Below, one piece after another: positions 15,563 through 24,442 of a stretch of DNA of 64,000 nt. The first letter of the stretch is position 1; every line of letters starts with the position of its first letter. Made by a program: the position numbers and the translations under genes. Under the pieces are notes generated by a model. It searched no databases, had not been told where the DNA came from, and saw nothing but the letters and a program-made list of their open reading frames with translations. The stretch spans positions 248,001 to 312,000 of the forward strand of contig NZ_JACHJU010000004.1 in the NCBI RefSeq assembly GCF_014203795.1, in the 5' to 3' direction. The stretch comes from Streptosporangium album (GTDB lineage Bacteria > Actinomycetota > Actinomycetes > Streptosporangiales > Streptosporangiaceae).

Positions 15563-16432
15563 GTGGCGCCCGTCGTCGTCATGAAGGGCCGGTTCGCCGT
15601 GGGCGGCATCCATCAGTTGAAGGTCACTTTGCGGGATGTCCGCCCTCTGGTGTGGCGGCGGATCCATGTGCCGTCGACGGCGAATCTGTGGGAGTTGCAC
15701 AACATCATCCAGGTGGCGATGGGGTGGGACAACGAGCATCTGCACGTGTTCGTCAAGGGCTGGGACGAGTACGGTGACAACGCCAAAAGCGAGTACGACG
15801 TGACGCTGGCCGCCCTGCTGCCGACGGTCGGCGGCCGGCTGGCCTACCGATACGACTTCGGCGACTGCTGGGACCACGACCTTCAGGTCGAGAAGATCCA
15901 CCAGGCCGGGGCGAAGACGACCTACCCGCGCTGCACGGCCGGCGGCCGGGCCTGCCCGCCCGAGGACTGCGGCGGCCCGGGCGGCTTCGTCGAGCACCTG
16001 CGGGCGCTGGGGCACCGCAAGGGCGGTAAGTACCAGCAGGCCCGCCACCTGTTCGGGACGGCCACGTGGGACGGCGCCGCCTGGGACAAAGACGAGATCA
16101 ACACCGAGTTGGCCAAGCTCGCCGTGCACCTGGCCGAGCAGGCCGCGGCCCGCCGTGTTGAGGAAGCGGCCTTCCATGAGCGGATACGCGCCGTCGCCGC
16201 CCAGCGCGCCGCGCAGGCCTTCACCGAATTCTCCGCAGCCGCCGACAAGCCGACGCGCCCACTCGGCCGGGGGGTGTCTGGGGGCGGTCGACCGGGACGA
16301 CAACCTTCTCGGCGACCACGACGACCGCGAGGAGCGCCCGAATGGCCGTCCCGAAAACGAACGATCATTTCTGAGACATCCCTCAACGACACCTCGTTCC
16401 GCTCACCTCAACCCCGCAATCACGTCTCATAA
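15563..16432 (+). CDS. plasmid pRiA4b ORF-3 family protein
   Basis: Residues 15-170 match the pRiA4b ORF-3 family: HQLKVTLRDVRPLVWRRIHV, LWELHNIIQVAMGWDNEHLH, YRYDFGDCWDHDLQVE, and PPEDCGGPGGFVEHL. The last 60 residues are basic and low complexity (RRPRRPRGAPEW) and may be an extension across former intergenic sequence. Members are frequently carried by actinobacterial plasmids and transposons; the biochemical role is unknown. It stands upstream of a resolvase and res site, as a passenger gene would. Confidence 0.85.
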   Translation: MAPVVVMKGRFAVGGIHQLKVTLRDVRPLVWRRIHVPSTANLWELHNIIQVAMGWDNEHLHVFVKGWDEYGDNAKSEYDVTLAALLPTVGGRLAYRYDFGDCWDHDLQVEKIHQAGAKTTYPRCTAGGRACPPEDCGGPGGFVEHLRALGHRKGGKYQQARHLFGTATWDGAAWDKDEINTELAKLAVHLAEQAAARRVEEAAFHERIRAVAAQRAAQAFTEFSAAADKPTRPLGRGVSGGGRPGRQPSRRPRRPRGAPEWPSRKRTIISETSLNDTSFRSPQPRNHVS

Positions 16433-16494
16433 TCCGCGTACGAAAACTATGTTTCACTATCCCGCAGGAAGACCGTTTATGAGACACTCGCAAG
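16350..16494 (+). promoter_or_regulatory. candidate res site of the adjacent resolvase
   Basis: Three copies of a GTCTCANAA half-site occur in alternating orientation: TTCTGAGACAT near 16370, CGTCTCATAATC near 16422, and TTTATGAGACAC near 16477; GAAAAC motifs accompany the first two. Multiple subsites ahead of a small serine recombinase gene are the classical resolution-site layout; the same region probably houses its promoter. Confidence 0.6.
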
Positions 16495-17082
16495 GTGAGC
16501 AGGATCGGCTATGGACGGGCTTCCACCCGCGATCAGAACCCCGACAGCCAACGCGACGCCCTCACCGCGGCAGGATGCGACCGGATCTTCGTCGACAAGG
16601 CATCGGGAAGGATCGATCGGCGCCCCGAGCTCGACAAGGCGCTGGACTACCTCCGCCCCGGTGACACCTTCGTCATCACCCGCCTGTCCCGGGCGGCCCG
16701 TTCCCTGCGTCACCTGCTGGATCTGGCGGCCAAACTCCGCGAGTGCGAGGTCGACCTCCTGGTGCTCAAGCAAGGCATCGACACCTCCACACCGGGTGGA
16801 CGCCTGCAGTTCCACATGTTCGGCGCCTTCGACGAGTTCCTCCGCGAGCTCATCGTGGAGGGGACGCTCGAAGGGCTGGCCTCGGCCCGGGCGCGCGGCC
16901 GCGCCGGCGGGCGTCCCCCGGCCCTCGATGCTCACGGGGTGGAGATGGCCCGGGCCCTGTATGAGATGAAGGGCGAGGACGGCAAGCGCCGCTACACCGT
17001 CCAGCAGATCGCCGACCGGCTCGGCGTCAGCCGCGCCACGATCTACCGCCACCTTGACCCCGACAAGCCGGTCTCGGCGTAG
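16495..17082 (+). CDS. serine recombinase (resolvase/invertase)
   Basis: 195 residues. Catalytic domain starts MSRIGYGRASTRDQNPDSQR with nucleophile Ser10 and continues through FVITRLSRAARSLRHLLDL and GRLQFHMFGAFDEFLREL; a C-terminal HTH (YTVQQIADRLGVSRATIYRH) binds DNA. Length and motifs equal Tn3-type resolvases. GTG start. Candidate subsites lie just upstream. No Tn3 transposase is adjacent, so the parent transposon has broken up. Confidence 0.92.
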   Translation: MSRIGYGRASTRDQNPDSQRDALTAAGCDRIFVDKASGRIDRRPELDKALDYLRPGDTFVITRLSRAARSLRHLLDLAAKLRECEVDLLVLKQGIDTSTPGGRLQFHMFGAFDEFLRELIVEGTLEGLASARARGRAGGRPPALDAHGVEMARALYEMKGEDGKRRYTVQQIADRLGVSRATIYRHLDPDKPVSA

Positions 17083-17085
17083 GAG

Positions 17086-17335
17086 GAGCACAGTGCTGCC
17101 CCCATCACCTACTACGGCGGCAAGGCCAAGCTCGCCGAGCAAATCGCCGCCATGCTGCCGAGCACACCCACTACCTCGAACCGTTCGCCAGATCCCTGGC
17201 CGTCCTCCTGGCCAAGAAGCCATCCCGGCTGGAGACGGTCAACGACCTGGACCGCGACCTGATGACGTTCTGGAAGGTGCTGCGCGAGTGCCCCATCGAG
17301 CTGGCCCGCGTGTGCACCCTGACGCCGCGCACACC
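17086..17335 (+). pseudogene. D12-class DNA adenine methylase, N-terminal fragment
   Basis: ITYYGGKAKLAEQIAAMLP, then after a one-base shift EHTHYLEPFARSLAVLLAKK and ETVNDLDRDLMTFWKVLRE, is the start of a Dam-type N6-adenine methyltransferase. The SAM-binding FAG is changed to FAR, the frame is broken, and the catalytic DPPY motif is missing. Confidence 0.75.
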
Positions 17336-17560
17336 TCGATGCCCGCTCGACTGGCCGGCTATCTGGAGCGGATGTACGGCGTCGCCGAGCGCGACATCGC
17401 CGCCCGGCTCGTCATCACCACAGGCGAGAAGAAGGGCCAGCACCCATCACCCGCCACCGTCCTGCGCATGCTCCGCGACCACGACGAACAGACCACGCGC
17501 AGGCCCAGCCGACCAGCGCCTGATCAGACACCCCACCCCCAGGCCCCCACTCGGGTCGGC
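17335..17560 (+). pseudogene. possible recombinase HTH fragment
   Basis: The frame includes YLERMYGVAERDIAARLVIT then TGEKKGQHPSPATVLRMLRD, which looks like a C-terminal helix-turn-helix segment of a site-specific recombinase. No other part is present. The following 120 bases up to 17680 show nothing. Confidence 0.25.
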
Positions 17561-17681
17561 GTCACCACGGGCAAAGTAGCTCCGTGTGACGGGTTAGGTT
17601 GGCGATCGCCGGTCATCGCGGTCGCGGTGCTGTGTCTGTCGGGTCGCGCCGACAGGCCTCCGAGGAGGCTCTCTGGCGCAG

Positions 17682-17880
17682 TTGGCGACGGCGGGGGTGC
17701 AGCGGTGGATGCTGTTCACCGCGGATCGCAAGACCGAGGAGCCGCGCACACTGGAACAGCGGCTGACCAAGTTGCGTGAGTCCATCGCAGCGGCGAACCG
17801 CCGATCGCGACGGGACCGGGTGACGGCATGCCTGGCTGTATCTCGACGAAGAGCCGTCGCTGGTTTGACCTTGACGCTGC
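17682..17880 (+). pseudogene. unrecognised ORF fragment
   Basis: Coding-like sequence GVQRWMLFTADRKTEEPRTL then EQRLTKLRESIAAANRRSRR is charged and helical but matches no family I know, and loses sense before the DUF2268 gene. Confidence 0.2.
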
Positions 17881-17902
17881 GTCAACTTCTAGCATCGGCG
17901 CC

Positions 17903-18787
17903 ATGTCGATCACTGTTCTTGACACCTACTCCGCCATGAGGCGGATCCTGCTGGCCCCGGTCGCGGACCGCGTTGACCTGCTGCGTTCGATGCTGGAGGC
18001 CAACAAGGGCATGTACCGCTACCACCCCGGCGAAATCGACCTGGTCGCCGTGCACCTCCAATCGTCCGGGTTCCCCATCGACCGCGACGAGCAGCGTTGC
18101 CTCGACGCGCTCGAAACCCTGGCGGCGGCCGGAGCCTGGGAGCGGATGCAACGCGCGCTCGACGACGCTCTGGCCGTACTTCTGGAGGCGACGCCGGGGC
18201 TGGAGGCCCCGGACATCACCGTGCTGTTCCTCCTCGGCGATCCGGGTGACAAGCACTTCATGGGCCCCTGCAAGGGATTGACCGGGTTCGGCGGCATCTC
18301 GGGCCACATCGCCATCACGTTCTGGCCCTTCCCCGAGAACGTGGAGCGGCTGGAGGCCACCGCCGTGCACGAACTCAACCACAACCTGCGGTGGAGCCCG
18401 GGCGGTGTCGTGTGGGACCCGATGACCGTCACAGTCGGCGAGCACATCGTCGGCGAGGGCCTGGCCGACGCCTTCGCCCGGCAACTCTACGGCGACGAGC
18501 TCGGCCCCGCCCGCATCGGCGTGCCGCACCTGCACGACGACGAGGTCTTCGCCAAGGTGCTCACCGGGCTCGACGTGACAGGCATGCACAACTTCACCGC
18601 CTGGGTGCACGGCGACGCCGGCGCCGAGCACCTCGGTGTCACCCCGGTGGGACTGCCGATGGGCGCCGGGTACGCCGCGGGCAACCGGCTGGTCGACACC
18701 TACCTGGCGGCGACCGGGCAGACGGCGGCGCAGGCCCTGCGCGCTGACGCGGCGGAGATCATCGCGACCACTCTCCGCAGCAGGTAA
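17903..18787 (+). CDS. DUF2268 predicted Zn-dependent protease
   Basis: 294 residues from ATG at 17903. The central HELNH motif (H156, E157, H160; context TAVHELNHNLRWSPGG) and VGEGLADAFARQLYG downstream are the zinc-ligand and third-ligand regions of DUF2268 metalloproteases. No signal peptide or membrane segment, so cytoplasmic. It is 10 bases ahead of a MerR-type regulator in the same direction, suggesting a small operon in which the regulator senses a ligand or product. Substrate unknown. Confidence 0.82.
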   Translation: MSITVLDTYSAMRRILLAPVADRVDLLRSMLEANKGMYRYHPGEIDLVAVHLQSSGFPIDRDEQRCLDALETLAAAGAWERMQRALDDALAVLLEATPGLEAPDITVLFLLGDPGDKHFMGPCKGLTGFGGISGHIAITFWPFPENVERLEATAVHELNHNLRWSPGGVVWDPMTVTVGEHIVGEGLADAFARQLYGDELGPARIGVPHLHDDEVFAKVLTGLDVTGMHNFTAWVHGDAGAEHLGVTPVGLPMGAGYAAGNRLVDTYLAATGQTAAQALRADAAEIIATTLRSR

Positions 18788-18797
18788 CACTGGAACG

Positions 18798-19238
18798 ATG
18801 GAGTGGACGATCCAGGAGCTCGCGGCGAGGGCCGGCATCACCAGCCGCACCCTGCGTCACTACGACCGCTTCGGGCTCCTGGCCCCGTCCCGGGTCGGCG
18901 CGAACGGGTACCGCTTCTACGACCCCGCCGCGGTCGCCCGGCTGCAGCGGATCCTGCTCATGCGCCGGCTCGGCATGGGCTTGCCGGCCATCGCCGAGGT
19001 CCTGGCCGACGAGGTGAACGCACTCGACGGGCTCCGCGCCCACATCGCCGCACTGGAGGAGGAACGGGACCGCATCGAACGGCAGCTCCGGTCCGTGCGT
19101 CACACGCTCGAGGCCCTGCAGGCGGGGGCGAAACCGCGGATGGACGTGATGCTGGCGGGGTTCAACCGTGTTGCGGGGAGGCGGGTGACATTCGCGTTCC
19201 GGGCAGCGACTGCGCGCAATCGGAGGATCTCGTCGTGA
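18798..19238 (+). CDS. MerR-family regulator, C-terminally truncated
   Basis: ATG at 18798. Residues 1-75 are a clear MerR HTH (WTIQELAARAGITSRTLRHY, NGYRFYDPAAVARLQRILL) followed by the dimerising coiled coil (HIAALEEERDRIERQLRSV). The sequence follows the TipA-like pattern to MDVMLAGFN and then departs into an Arg-rich tail, so the TipAS-type ligand domain has been lost. A DNA-binding-only product resembling the short TipAS-less form might still be made. Confidence 0.75.
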   Translation: MEWTIQELAARAGITSRTLRHYDRFGLLAPSRVGANGYRFYDPAAVARLQRILLMRRLGMGLPAIAEVLADEVNALDGLRAHIAALEEERDRIERQLRSVRHTLEALQAGAKPRMDVMLAGFNRVAGRRVTFAFRAATARNRRISS

Positions 19239-19276
19239 TCCGCACCTCGTCCTCGACGGACACCAGGTAATACGCT

Positions 19277-20360
19277 CTATTTCGGTGCCTGGAAGCCGCC
19301 GATCTTCTGCTCGAGCAGTTCGGCCAGCCGCAGCGGGGTGCGGTCCTCGAACATCGGACCGATGAGCTGCACTCCCACCGGCAGACCCTCGGGGGACCGA
19401 CCCGCTGGTATGGCGGTGGCGGGCAGGCCGGGCATGGTGGCCAGACCGGCCCAGACGAGCTGGTCGAAGTACGGGTACTCGACGCCGTCGATATCGATCC
19501 GCCGTTCCTCCAGAGTGGGGTTGTGGTCGTGCGGGAACGCGGGAGTGGGCGTGATCGGACACACCACAGCATCGAACTCGGCGAAGAGCTGCCGCCAGCC
19601 GTGGCGGTGGAGTTCGCGACGGTTGTTCGCCTCCATCCAGTCGCGGTGGCTGAACACCATGCCGCGCAGCCGCGCCGCATCGAGACTCTGGTCGTCTGCG
19701 CTCAGTCCGGCGGCGCGGGTCCGCAGCTGCTCGTACGCTTCGACGGGAAAACGTGCAATGGAGCCCGAAAACAGCAACTGCGTGTAGAGCATCGCGGCTT
19801 CGGCCAGATCGGGCAGCAGCGGACTGTGCCGTTCGACGCGGGCGCCGCCGTCGGCAAGCGCGTCGGCCACCCGGTTCACGCCCGCCCGCACAGCGAACCC
19901 GGTCGGAATGAGCGGATGCTCGTCGAGGACCAAGACCCGGAAGTCGCAGAGCCGCTCGTGGCGCGCGGGCGGCAGCGTCAAGTCGTGCGCCACGCCGAGC
20001 GTCAGCGGGTCCGGTCCGGCCATTACGTCGAGCAGGAGCGTGAGGTCGCGGGCAATGCGCGCCATCGGACCGACGACGGCGAGGTCAAGGTCGGCCGGCA
20101 ATGCCGGCGCGGGCGGCGGGACCATACCGCGGTTCGCCGCCAGCCCGAGTGTCGGCTTGTGTCCGTAGACACCGCAGAAATGCGCGGGGGTGCGCAACGA
20201 ACCGGCGATGTCGGAGCCAATGGACAGCGCGCCGAATCCGGCCGCCAGGGCCGCCGCTGATCCGCCGGAGGATCCACCCGGCGTGCGACCGTGATCCCAC
20301 GGGTTGTTGGTGGTGCCGTAGATCTCGTTGAAGCTCTGCACATCTTGCAGCCCCAACGGT
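19277..20360 (-). pseudogene. amidase-signature enzyme, N-terminus missing
   Basis: The frame carries the amidase signature TPGGSSGGSAAALAAGFGAL and SIGSDIAGSLRTPAHFCGVY with the cis-Ser and nucleophile Ser, and continues to a normal C-terminus (LPVGVQLIGPMFEDRTPLRL). Homology begins only at DVQSFNEIYGTTNNP, so about the first 110 residues, including the catalytic lysine, are gone. The break lies about 70 bases from the group II intron 5' end, so the loss probably came with intron-associated rearrangement. Confidence 0.78.
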
Positions 20361-20431
20361 TGCACTGCACACATCAAACGATCAACGTGCCAGCGGCATG
20401 AGGGTGAGCGTCCCCCTCAAAATCGAAGAGC

Positions 20432-21017
20432 GTGCGCCGCGAGCGCAGTGAGGAGGGTCCGATGTAGTCGGACGTTCGTGGCTGTGTGTAACTGTGCTGG
20501 AGATGGAGGTAGGCCCTCCGGAGCCGCCTTGCAGGAGGAGGCCCCAAACCACCGCATGCTGCGTCGGTTAAGAGCCGGGGTGGTGAGCGATGCGGAAACG
20601 GCGCGGCGGGACCGCGTCAGGTAGGGATCAAGAAGGCGAGCGCGAGCGAACCATCGCTGAAGTGTCGAAAGAAACAGACGACGTCGAAACCGGGGGCTGC
20701 TCTTGCCTTCGGGACAAGCCCGGGGGATACCTGTCTACCGCTCGGGCGGCGTCCGGCATGGAGATGGCGCGAGCTTGATCTGGGCTCTGGCATGGAACGC
20801 GGGAACCTGTCGCCCGTGAAAGTGTCCCCGGCGGCCAGTCGGGGCGAGAGGGAGAACCCCAAGGAGCGATGAGCTTGCAAGGGGCTGAGTACCGGTGGCC
20901 GGGCACAGGGGCGGACCGTCTCGTAGTAGCGGTGAAGCGCCGTAATGGGCGTGGAGCGAAGGGGACGGGTCATTCAGGTTTGTCTGATGGTCAACCGAAG
21001 TTCTCGGGAGGAGCCGG
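20432..21017 (+). ncRNA. group II intron ribozyme, domains I-IV 5' part
   Basis: Non-coding, purine-rich sequence with many short complementary blocks between the GTGCG start and the maturase gene, and no credible coding frame. Domain borders cannot be drawn reliably by eye. The last bases before the gene include GGGAGGAGCC, its ribosome site. Confidence 0.65.
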
Positions 21018-22292
21018 ATGAACGAGCCAGGCTCGAAGCCGTACGACATCTCCAGGCAGGTGTTCGTGACGGCGTTTGAGAAGGTCAGGAGTAAGAAGGG
21101 GGCGGCCGGGGTCGATGGCGTGACGGTCGAGCAGTTCGAACAGGACCGCAAGGACAACCTGTACAAACTGTGGAACCGGATGTCGTCGGGGAGTTACTTC
21201 CCGGCCCCGGTGCGGATGGTGGAGATCCCCAAGAAGAGCGGCTCGGGATCGAGGATTCTTGGAGTGCCGTGCGTTGCAGATCGCATCGCGCAGACGGTGG
21301 CGGTCGCCTATCTGGAGCCGTTGGTGGAACCGATATTCCACCAAGACTCCTACGGGTATCGGCCAGGCAGGTCGCCGCTGGATGCGGTGGCCACCTGCCG
21401 GGAGCGCTGCTTCCGGTGTGCCTGGGCGATCGATCTGGACATCGCGGGTTTCTTCGACAATCTCGATCACGATCTGATCCTCAAGGCGATCGCTGCCCAC
21501 ACCGCCGAGGCGTGGATCCTGCTGTATGTCGAGCGGTGGCTGAAGGCCCCGCTGTCGATGCCGGACCGAACGCTTGCCGCGCGGGATCGGGGCAGCCCCC
21601 AGGGCGCGTCGATCTCCCCGCTGATCGCCAACCTGTTCATGCGTTACGCCTTCGATGCCTGGATGGCCAGAGAATTTCCGTCTGTGCCGTTCGAGCGGTT
21701 CGTCGATGACGTGATCGTGCATTGTGTGAGCGAGCAGCAGGCCTGCAGGGTGAAAGAGGCGATCGCCCGGCGACTGGCGGAGTGTGGCGGGTTGCAGCTG
21801 CATCCGGACAAAACCCGCATTGTGTACTGCAAGCAGACTGGACGCTACGGCAGGCACGACACCGTGACGTTCGACTTCCTGGGGTACACCTTCAAACCGC
21901 GGATGGCCATCCAGAAGGGCGGAGCGCTGTTCACGACCTTCTCTCCGGCCATCAGCGGTAGCAGCGCCAAAGCGATCCGGCAGGAACTACGCCGGATGCG
22001 ATTTCACCTGCGCAGCGACCTGAGCTTCAAGGACATCGCCAAGTTGATCAATGTCAAGGTCGGGCCGTGGGCCGTCTACTTCGGGCGCTTTCGCCCGTCG
22101 GAGGCGGCTCATGTGCTGTCTCACGTCGATCAGTATCTCGTTCGGTGGGCCCGACGGAAGTACAAGCACCTGCGGCGCTCTCCACGTCGGGCGTGGGAGA
22201 CCCTGAAGAAGATCATGAGATCTTATCCGGGGCTCTTCGCGCACTGGAAGCGGAATGCGCTCAGGAGATCAGCAGCGGCGCGAGCTGGATGA
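21018..22292 (+). CDS. group II intron reverse transcriptase/maturase
   Basis: 424 residues. Reverse transcriptase blocks: VDGVTVEQFE, RMVEIPKKSGSGSRILGVP, DSYGYRPGRSPLDA, IDLDIAGFFDNLDH, GSPQGASISPLIANL, catalytic FVDDVIVHC (FVDD replacing the usual YADD) and TFDFLGYTFKPR. The C-terminal GIIM/domain X ends WETLKKIMRSYPGLFAHWKR. There is no HNH endonuclease domain, so mobility would rely on target DNA at replication forks. The frame is intact with a good ribosome site. Confidence 0.92.
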   Translation: MNEPGSKPYDISRQVFVTAFEKVRSKKGAAGVDGVTVEQFEQDRKDNLYKLWNRMSSGSYFPAPVRMVEIPKKSGSGSRILGVPCVADRIAQTVAVAYLEPLVEPIFHQDSYGYRPGRSPLDAVATCRERCFRCAWAIDLDIAGFFDNLDHDLILKAIAAHTAEAWILLYVERWLKAPLSMPDRTLAARDRGSPQGASISPLIANLFMRYAFDAWMAREFPSVPFERFVDDVIVHCVSEQQACRVKEAIARRLAECGGLQLHPDKTRIVYCKQTGRYGRHDTVTFDFLGYTFKPRMAIQKGGALFTTFSPAISGSSAKAIRQELRRMRFHLRSDLSFKDIAKLINVKVGPWAVYFGRFRPSEAAHVLSHVDQYLVRWARRKYKHLRRSPRRAWETLKKIMRSYPGLFAHWKRNALRRSAAARAG

Positions 22293-22296
22293 CAGG

Positions 22297-22365
22297 AGCC
22301 GGATAAGTCGAGAGGCTTACGTCCGGATCTGTGGGAGCCGGAGGGTGAGATTCCCTCCGGCCACC
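22297..22365 (+). ncRNA. group II intron domains V and VI
   Basis: Bases 22297-22330 are exactly 34 nt and fold as domain V: starting AGC, outer stem CCGGA with TCCGG, the ACG bulge, and inner stem AAGTC-GAGA-GGCTT closed by a GNRA loop. Domain VI follows as GCCGGAGGG pairing with CCCTCCGGC. These leave the maturase stop by only four bases. Confidence 0.85.
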
Positions 22366-22372
22366 CGACCCA

Positions 22373-23032
22373 CATGACACCGGCTCGCAGGATCTGCCGG
22401 ATCAGCTTCAAGACCGCCTGGTCGCAGACGTGTTCCTCGATCACTTGCATCAACCGGTCATGCGGAATCGCCGAAAAGCAGTTGGCGATATCCGTCTCGA
22501 CCACCCACCGGCGGCCCCGCCAAGCCTCATCGATGACGACTTGAAGCGCGTCGTGAGTCGCGCGTTTCGGCCGGAACCCGAAGCTGCACGGCAGGAAGTC
22601 CGCTTCGAAGACCGGCTCAAGCACGATCTTCAAAGCGGCCTGCACGACCCGGTCCCGAACCGTCGAGATCGACAGCGGCCGGTACTCCTCCGCCCGTCCC
22701 GGTTTGGGGATCATTACCCCGCGCGCGGGCAGCGGACGGTATCGGCCTTCTTGCAGTTCGGCGGCCGGCTCGTCCACAAGGCGGACTGCCTCGTACTCGT
22801 GTTCGATCTGGTCCAAAGTGGTCTGGTCGATGCCGGGTGCGCCGTTGTCGGCGCGCACCGCGGCCCACCCACGCCACAGGACGTCCCTGCGGGAGACCTT
22901 GTCCATGAGCGCGTGAAACCGTCGTCCGGGATCGGCCTTGGCCGTCCGGTAAAGCGTGTGCTGCAGGGCACGCACCTTGTCCAAGGGAGCCTTCACCAGG
23001 GCGATGGGACCAGCCGAAACCTCGGCACTCAC
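22373..23032 (-). pseudogene. group II intron reverse transcriptase, truncated by another intron
   Basis: About 220 residues: N-terminal RVT_N-type segment (VRALQHTLYRTAKADPGRRF), then ADNGAPGIDQTTLDQIE, PARGVMIPKPGRAEEYRPLS, CSFGFRPKRATHDALQVVID, VETDIANCFSAIPHDRLM, ending LKLIRQILRAGVM. The catalytic YADD block and maturase domain are absent. Codons after GVM come from the inserted intron. Its sequence is a different lineage from the intact maturase. Confidence 0.85.
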
Positions 23033-23464
23033 CGGGCACCTCCATCTGCCCCGGCATCATCTGGGGCGTCTGCATCAGCACGCGTCGACGAAGCAGGGGC
23101 CCTTCCCTCACCGCCGGTTATGCTGTCCGATCGGCTCAAGCGGTACTACGGCCCCCTCCGACGCCCACCCGGCCAGCCATCCACTTCCCGAGGTCATCGG
23201 TTATGGGACACCACGCTCCGGCAACACGACTGCGCAGGTCACCGGGCCGGGGAGGGCCTCTCCAGTTCCCGCCGCCACTATCTGTACGTTCCACGCCCTC
23301 TACGCCGGGGGATCCTTCACGGCTGCATCTTCAGGATCTTCACCGCTTCCATGGCCTTCGCCCTTCTCAGCCGGGCTCGGCATCCCCTCGCCCCACCCGT
23401 CACCGGGTGAGAGATCTAACGACGCGGCAGGCTTCGCTTCATGCTGCGGACCGCACAGTTGCAC
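22373..23464 (-). mobile_element. second group II intron, 5' part only
   Basis: On the minus strand a non-coding block begins with GTGCAAC at about 23464 and leads to a reverse transcriptase gene that starts near 23032 and is cut at 22373 by the first intron. Bases 23033-23464 have the structured, gene-free character of intron domain I. Domains V/VI and the rest of the gene are missing. Confidence 0.65.
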
Positions 23465-23872
23465 GCCCCCAAGGGACGCTTGACGCTGGGCTTCGACTCC
23501 GACCGTTTCCAGACGGAGCCGCCAGCCTGCTACCGGGCTCCCTGACGATTACCCGGACCGGACTCGCACCGGCAAGCGACGACGAACTTACGAGATCAAT
23601 CGTTAACCACCCATTTCGATCAACCACCTATCCCTACTGGACGCACGTGAGAAAGATCTTGTTTCTCGTTGTGGCGGTGAGCTGGTCGAATGCGAAAGGG
23701 CCAGGCGGTTGGAGCCCGCTGACGCGAGGGCGCGGCCCCGGGAAACACCGCCCCGACGCCCTGCATAACCTTCCGCGACCTGCGACGCAGCGGCGTACCG
23801 CCAACGGCTGTTCCGCTGTTCCTCAACCCCGATGGCTGCGCGTGCGCGCGCTCCAGCCGTCAGGCGTCGAAG
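23465..23872. other. no gene recognised between intron fragment and IS3 copy 1
   Basis: Open frames here lack family resemblance. The only structured signals are a Tn3-like terminal repeat remnant at 23810-23830 and, at 23860-23872, the original last codons of the HxlR gene (minus strand) now separated from it by the IS3 copy. Confidence 0.5.
23810..23830 (+). repeat. remnant of a Tn3-family terminal inverted repeat
   Basis: GTTCCGCTGTTCCTCAACCCC matches 20 of 21 bases of the outer half of the Tn3-type repeat at 43431-43467. The inner half (CTTAGC...GTTTTC) has diverged. It would mark the right end of an older transposon. Confidence 0.45.
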
Positions 23873-23942
23873 CCCTCTCTGTCAGACTCTTGTGAGACAT
23901 GGGATGAATGAGTCTTCATGATGTGAAACAGGGCGAGACAGG

Positions 23943-24413
23943 ATGATCGAGACAGTGACGATGACCCTCGCAGACCAGGCCGCCATGAGGGGGCAGGATG
24001 GTCTGGTGACCGACGATCGGGTGCGCCGGCCGGTGCGCCGGACCTTCACCGCCGCCTACAAGGCGCGGATCTTGGCGGCCTATGACGCCCTGCCCGAGGG
24101 CAGCCCCGAGCGTGGCGCGCTGATGCGCACCGAGAAGCTGTATCACTCCCACATCGAGCACTGGCGAAAGCAGCAGGAGAACGGCACACTGGCCGCTTCG
24201 ACGGGTAAGCCGAAAAAAAGCACGGAGTCGGAGGAGCTGGCCCGGTTGCGGGCCGAGAACAGAAAGCTCAAGGCCGACGCGGCGAAACTGGAGGCCAAAA
24301 ACGAGAAGCTCAGCGGCGAACTCGGGAAGACCAGGACCGCGCTTGATATCGCGGGAAAAGCATTCGCGCTGCTTCGGGACATCTCAAGCAGCGCGGACTC
24401 CGACACGAACTGA
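23943..24413 (+). CDS. IS3-family transposase OrfA
   Basis: 156 residues: N-terminal helix-turn-helix (RRTFTAAYKARILAAYDAL, LYHSHIEHWRKQQENG) and a leucine-zipper-like coiled coil (ELARLRAENRKLKADAAKL). It binds the IS ends and dimerises with OrfAB. The OrfB frame is already open across the end of this gene, so a fusion by programmed frameshift is possible as in other IS3 elements. Confidence 0.9.
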   Translation: MIETVTMTLADQAAMRGQDGLVTDDRVRRPVRRTFTAAYKARILAAYDALPEGSPERGALMRTEKLYHSHIEHWRKQQENGTLAASTGKPKKSTESEELARLRAENRKLKADAAKLEAKNEKLSGELGKTRTALDIAGKAFALLRDISSSADSDTN

Positions 24414-24442
24414 CTCGGGTCATCGACGAGCATTTCCCGGAA

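Larger units (their letters stand above)
20432..22372 (+). mobile_element. complete group II intron
   Basis: Begins with GTGCG at 20432 (group II 5' consensus), contains a structured non-coding 5' half, a reverse transcriptase/maturase gene and canonical domains V and VI, ending near 22372. The 3' flank is the reverse transcriptase gene of a second group II intron in the opposite orientation, cut after codon GVM. The 5' flank does not continue that gene, so the locus was rearranged after insertion. Confidence 0.8.

Noticed and set aside
22223..22372. C-terminal extension of the truncated reverse transcriptase
   Set aside because: These codons read antisense through domains V/VI of the inserted intron, so they are not part of the protein.
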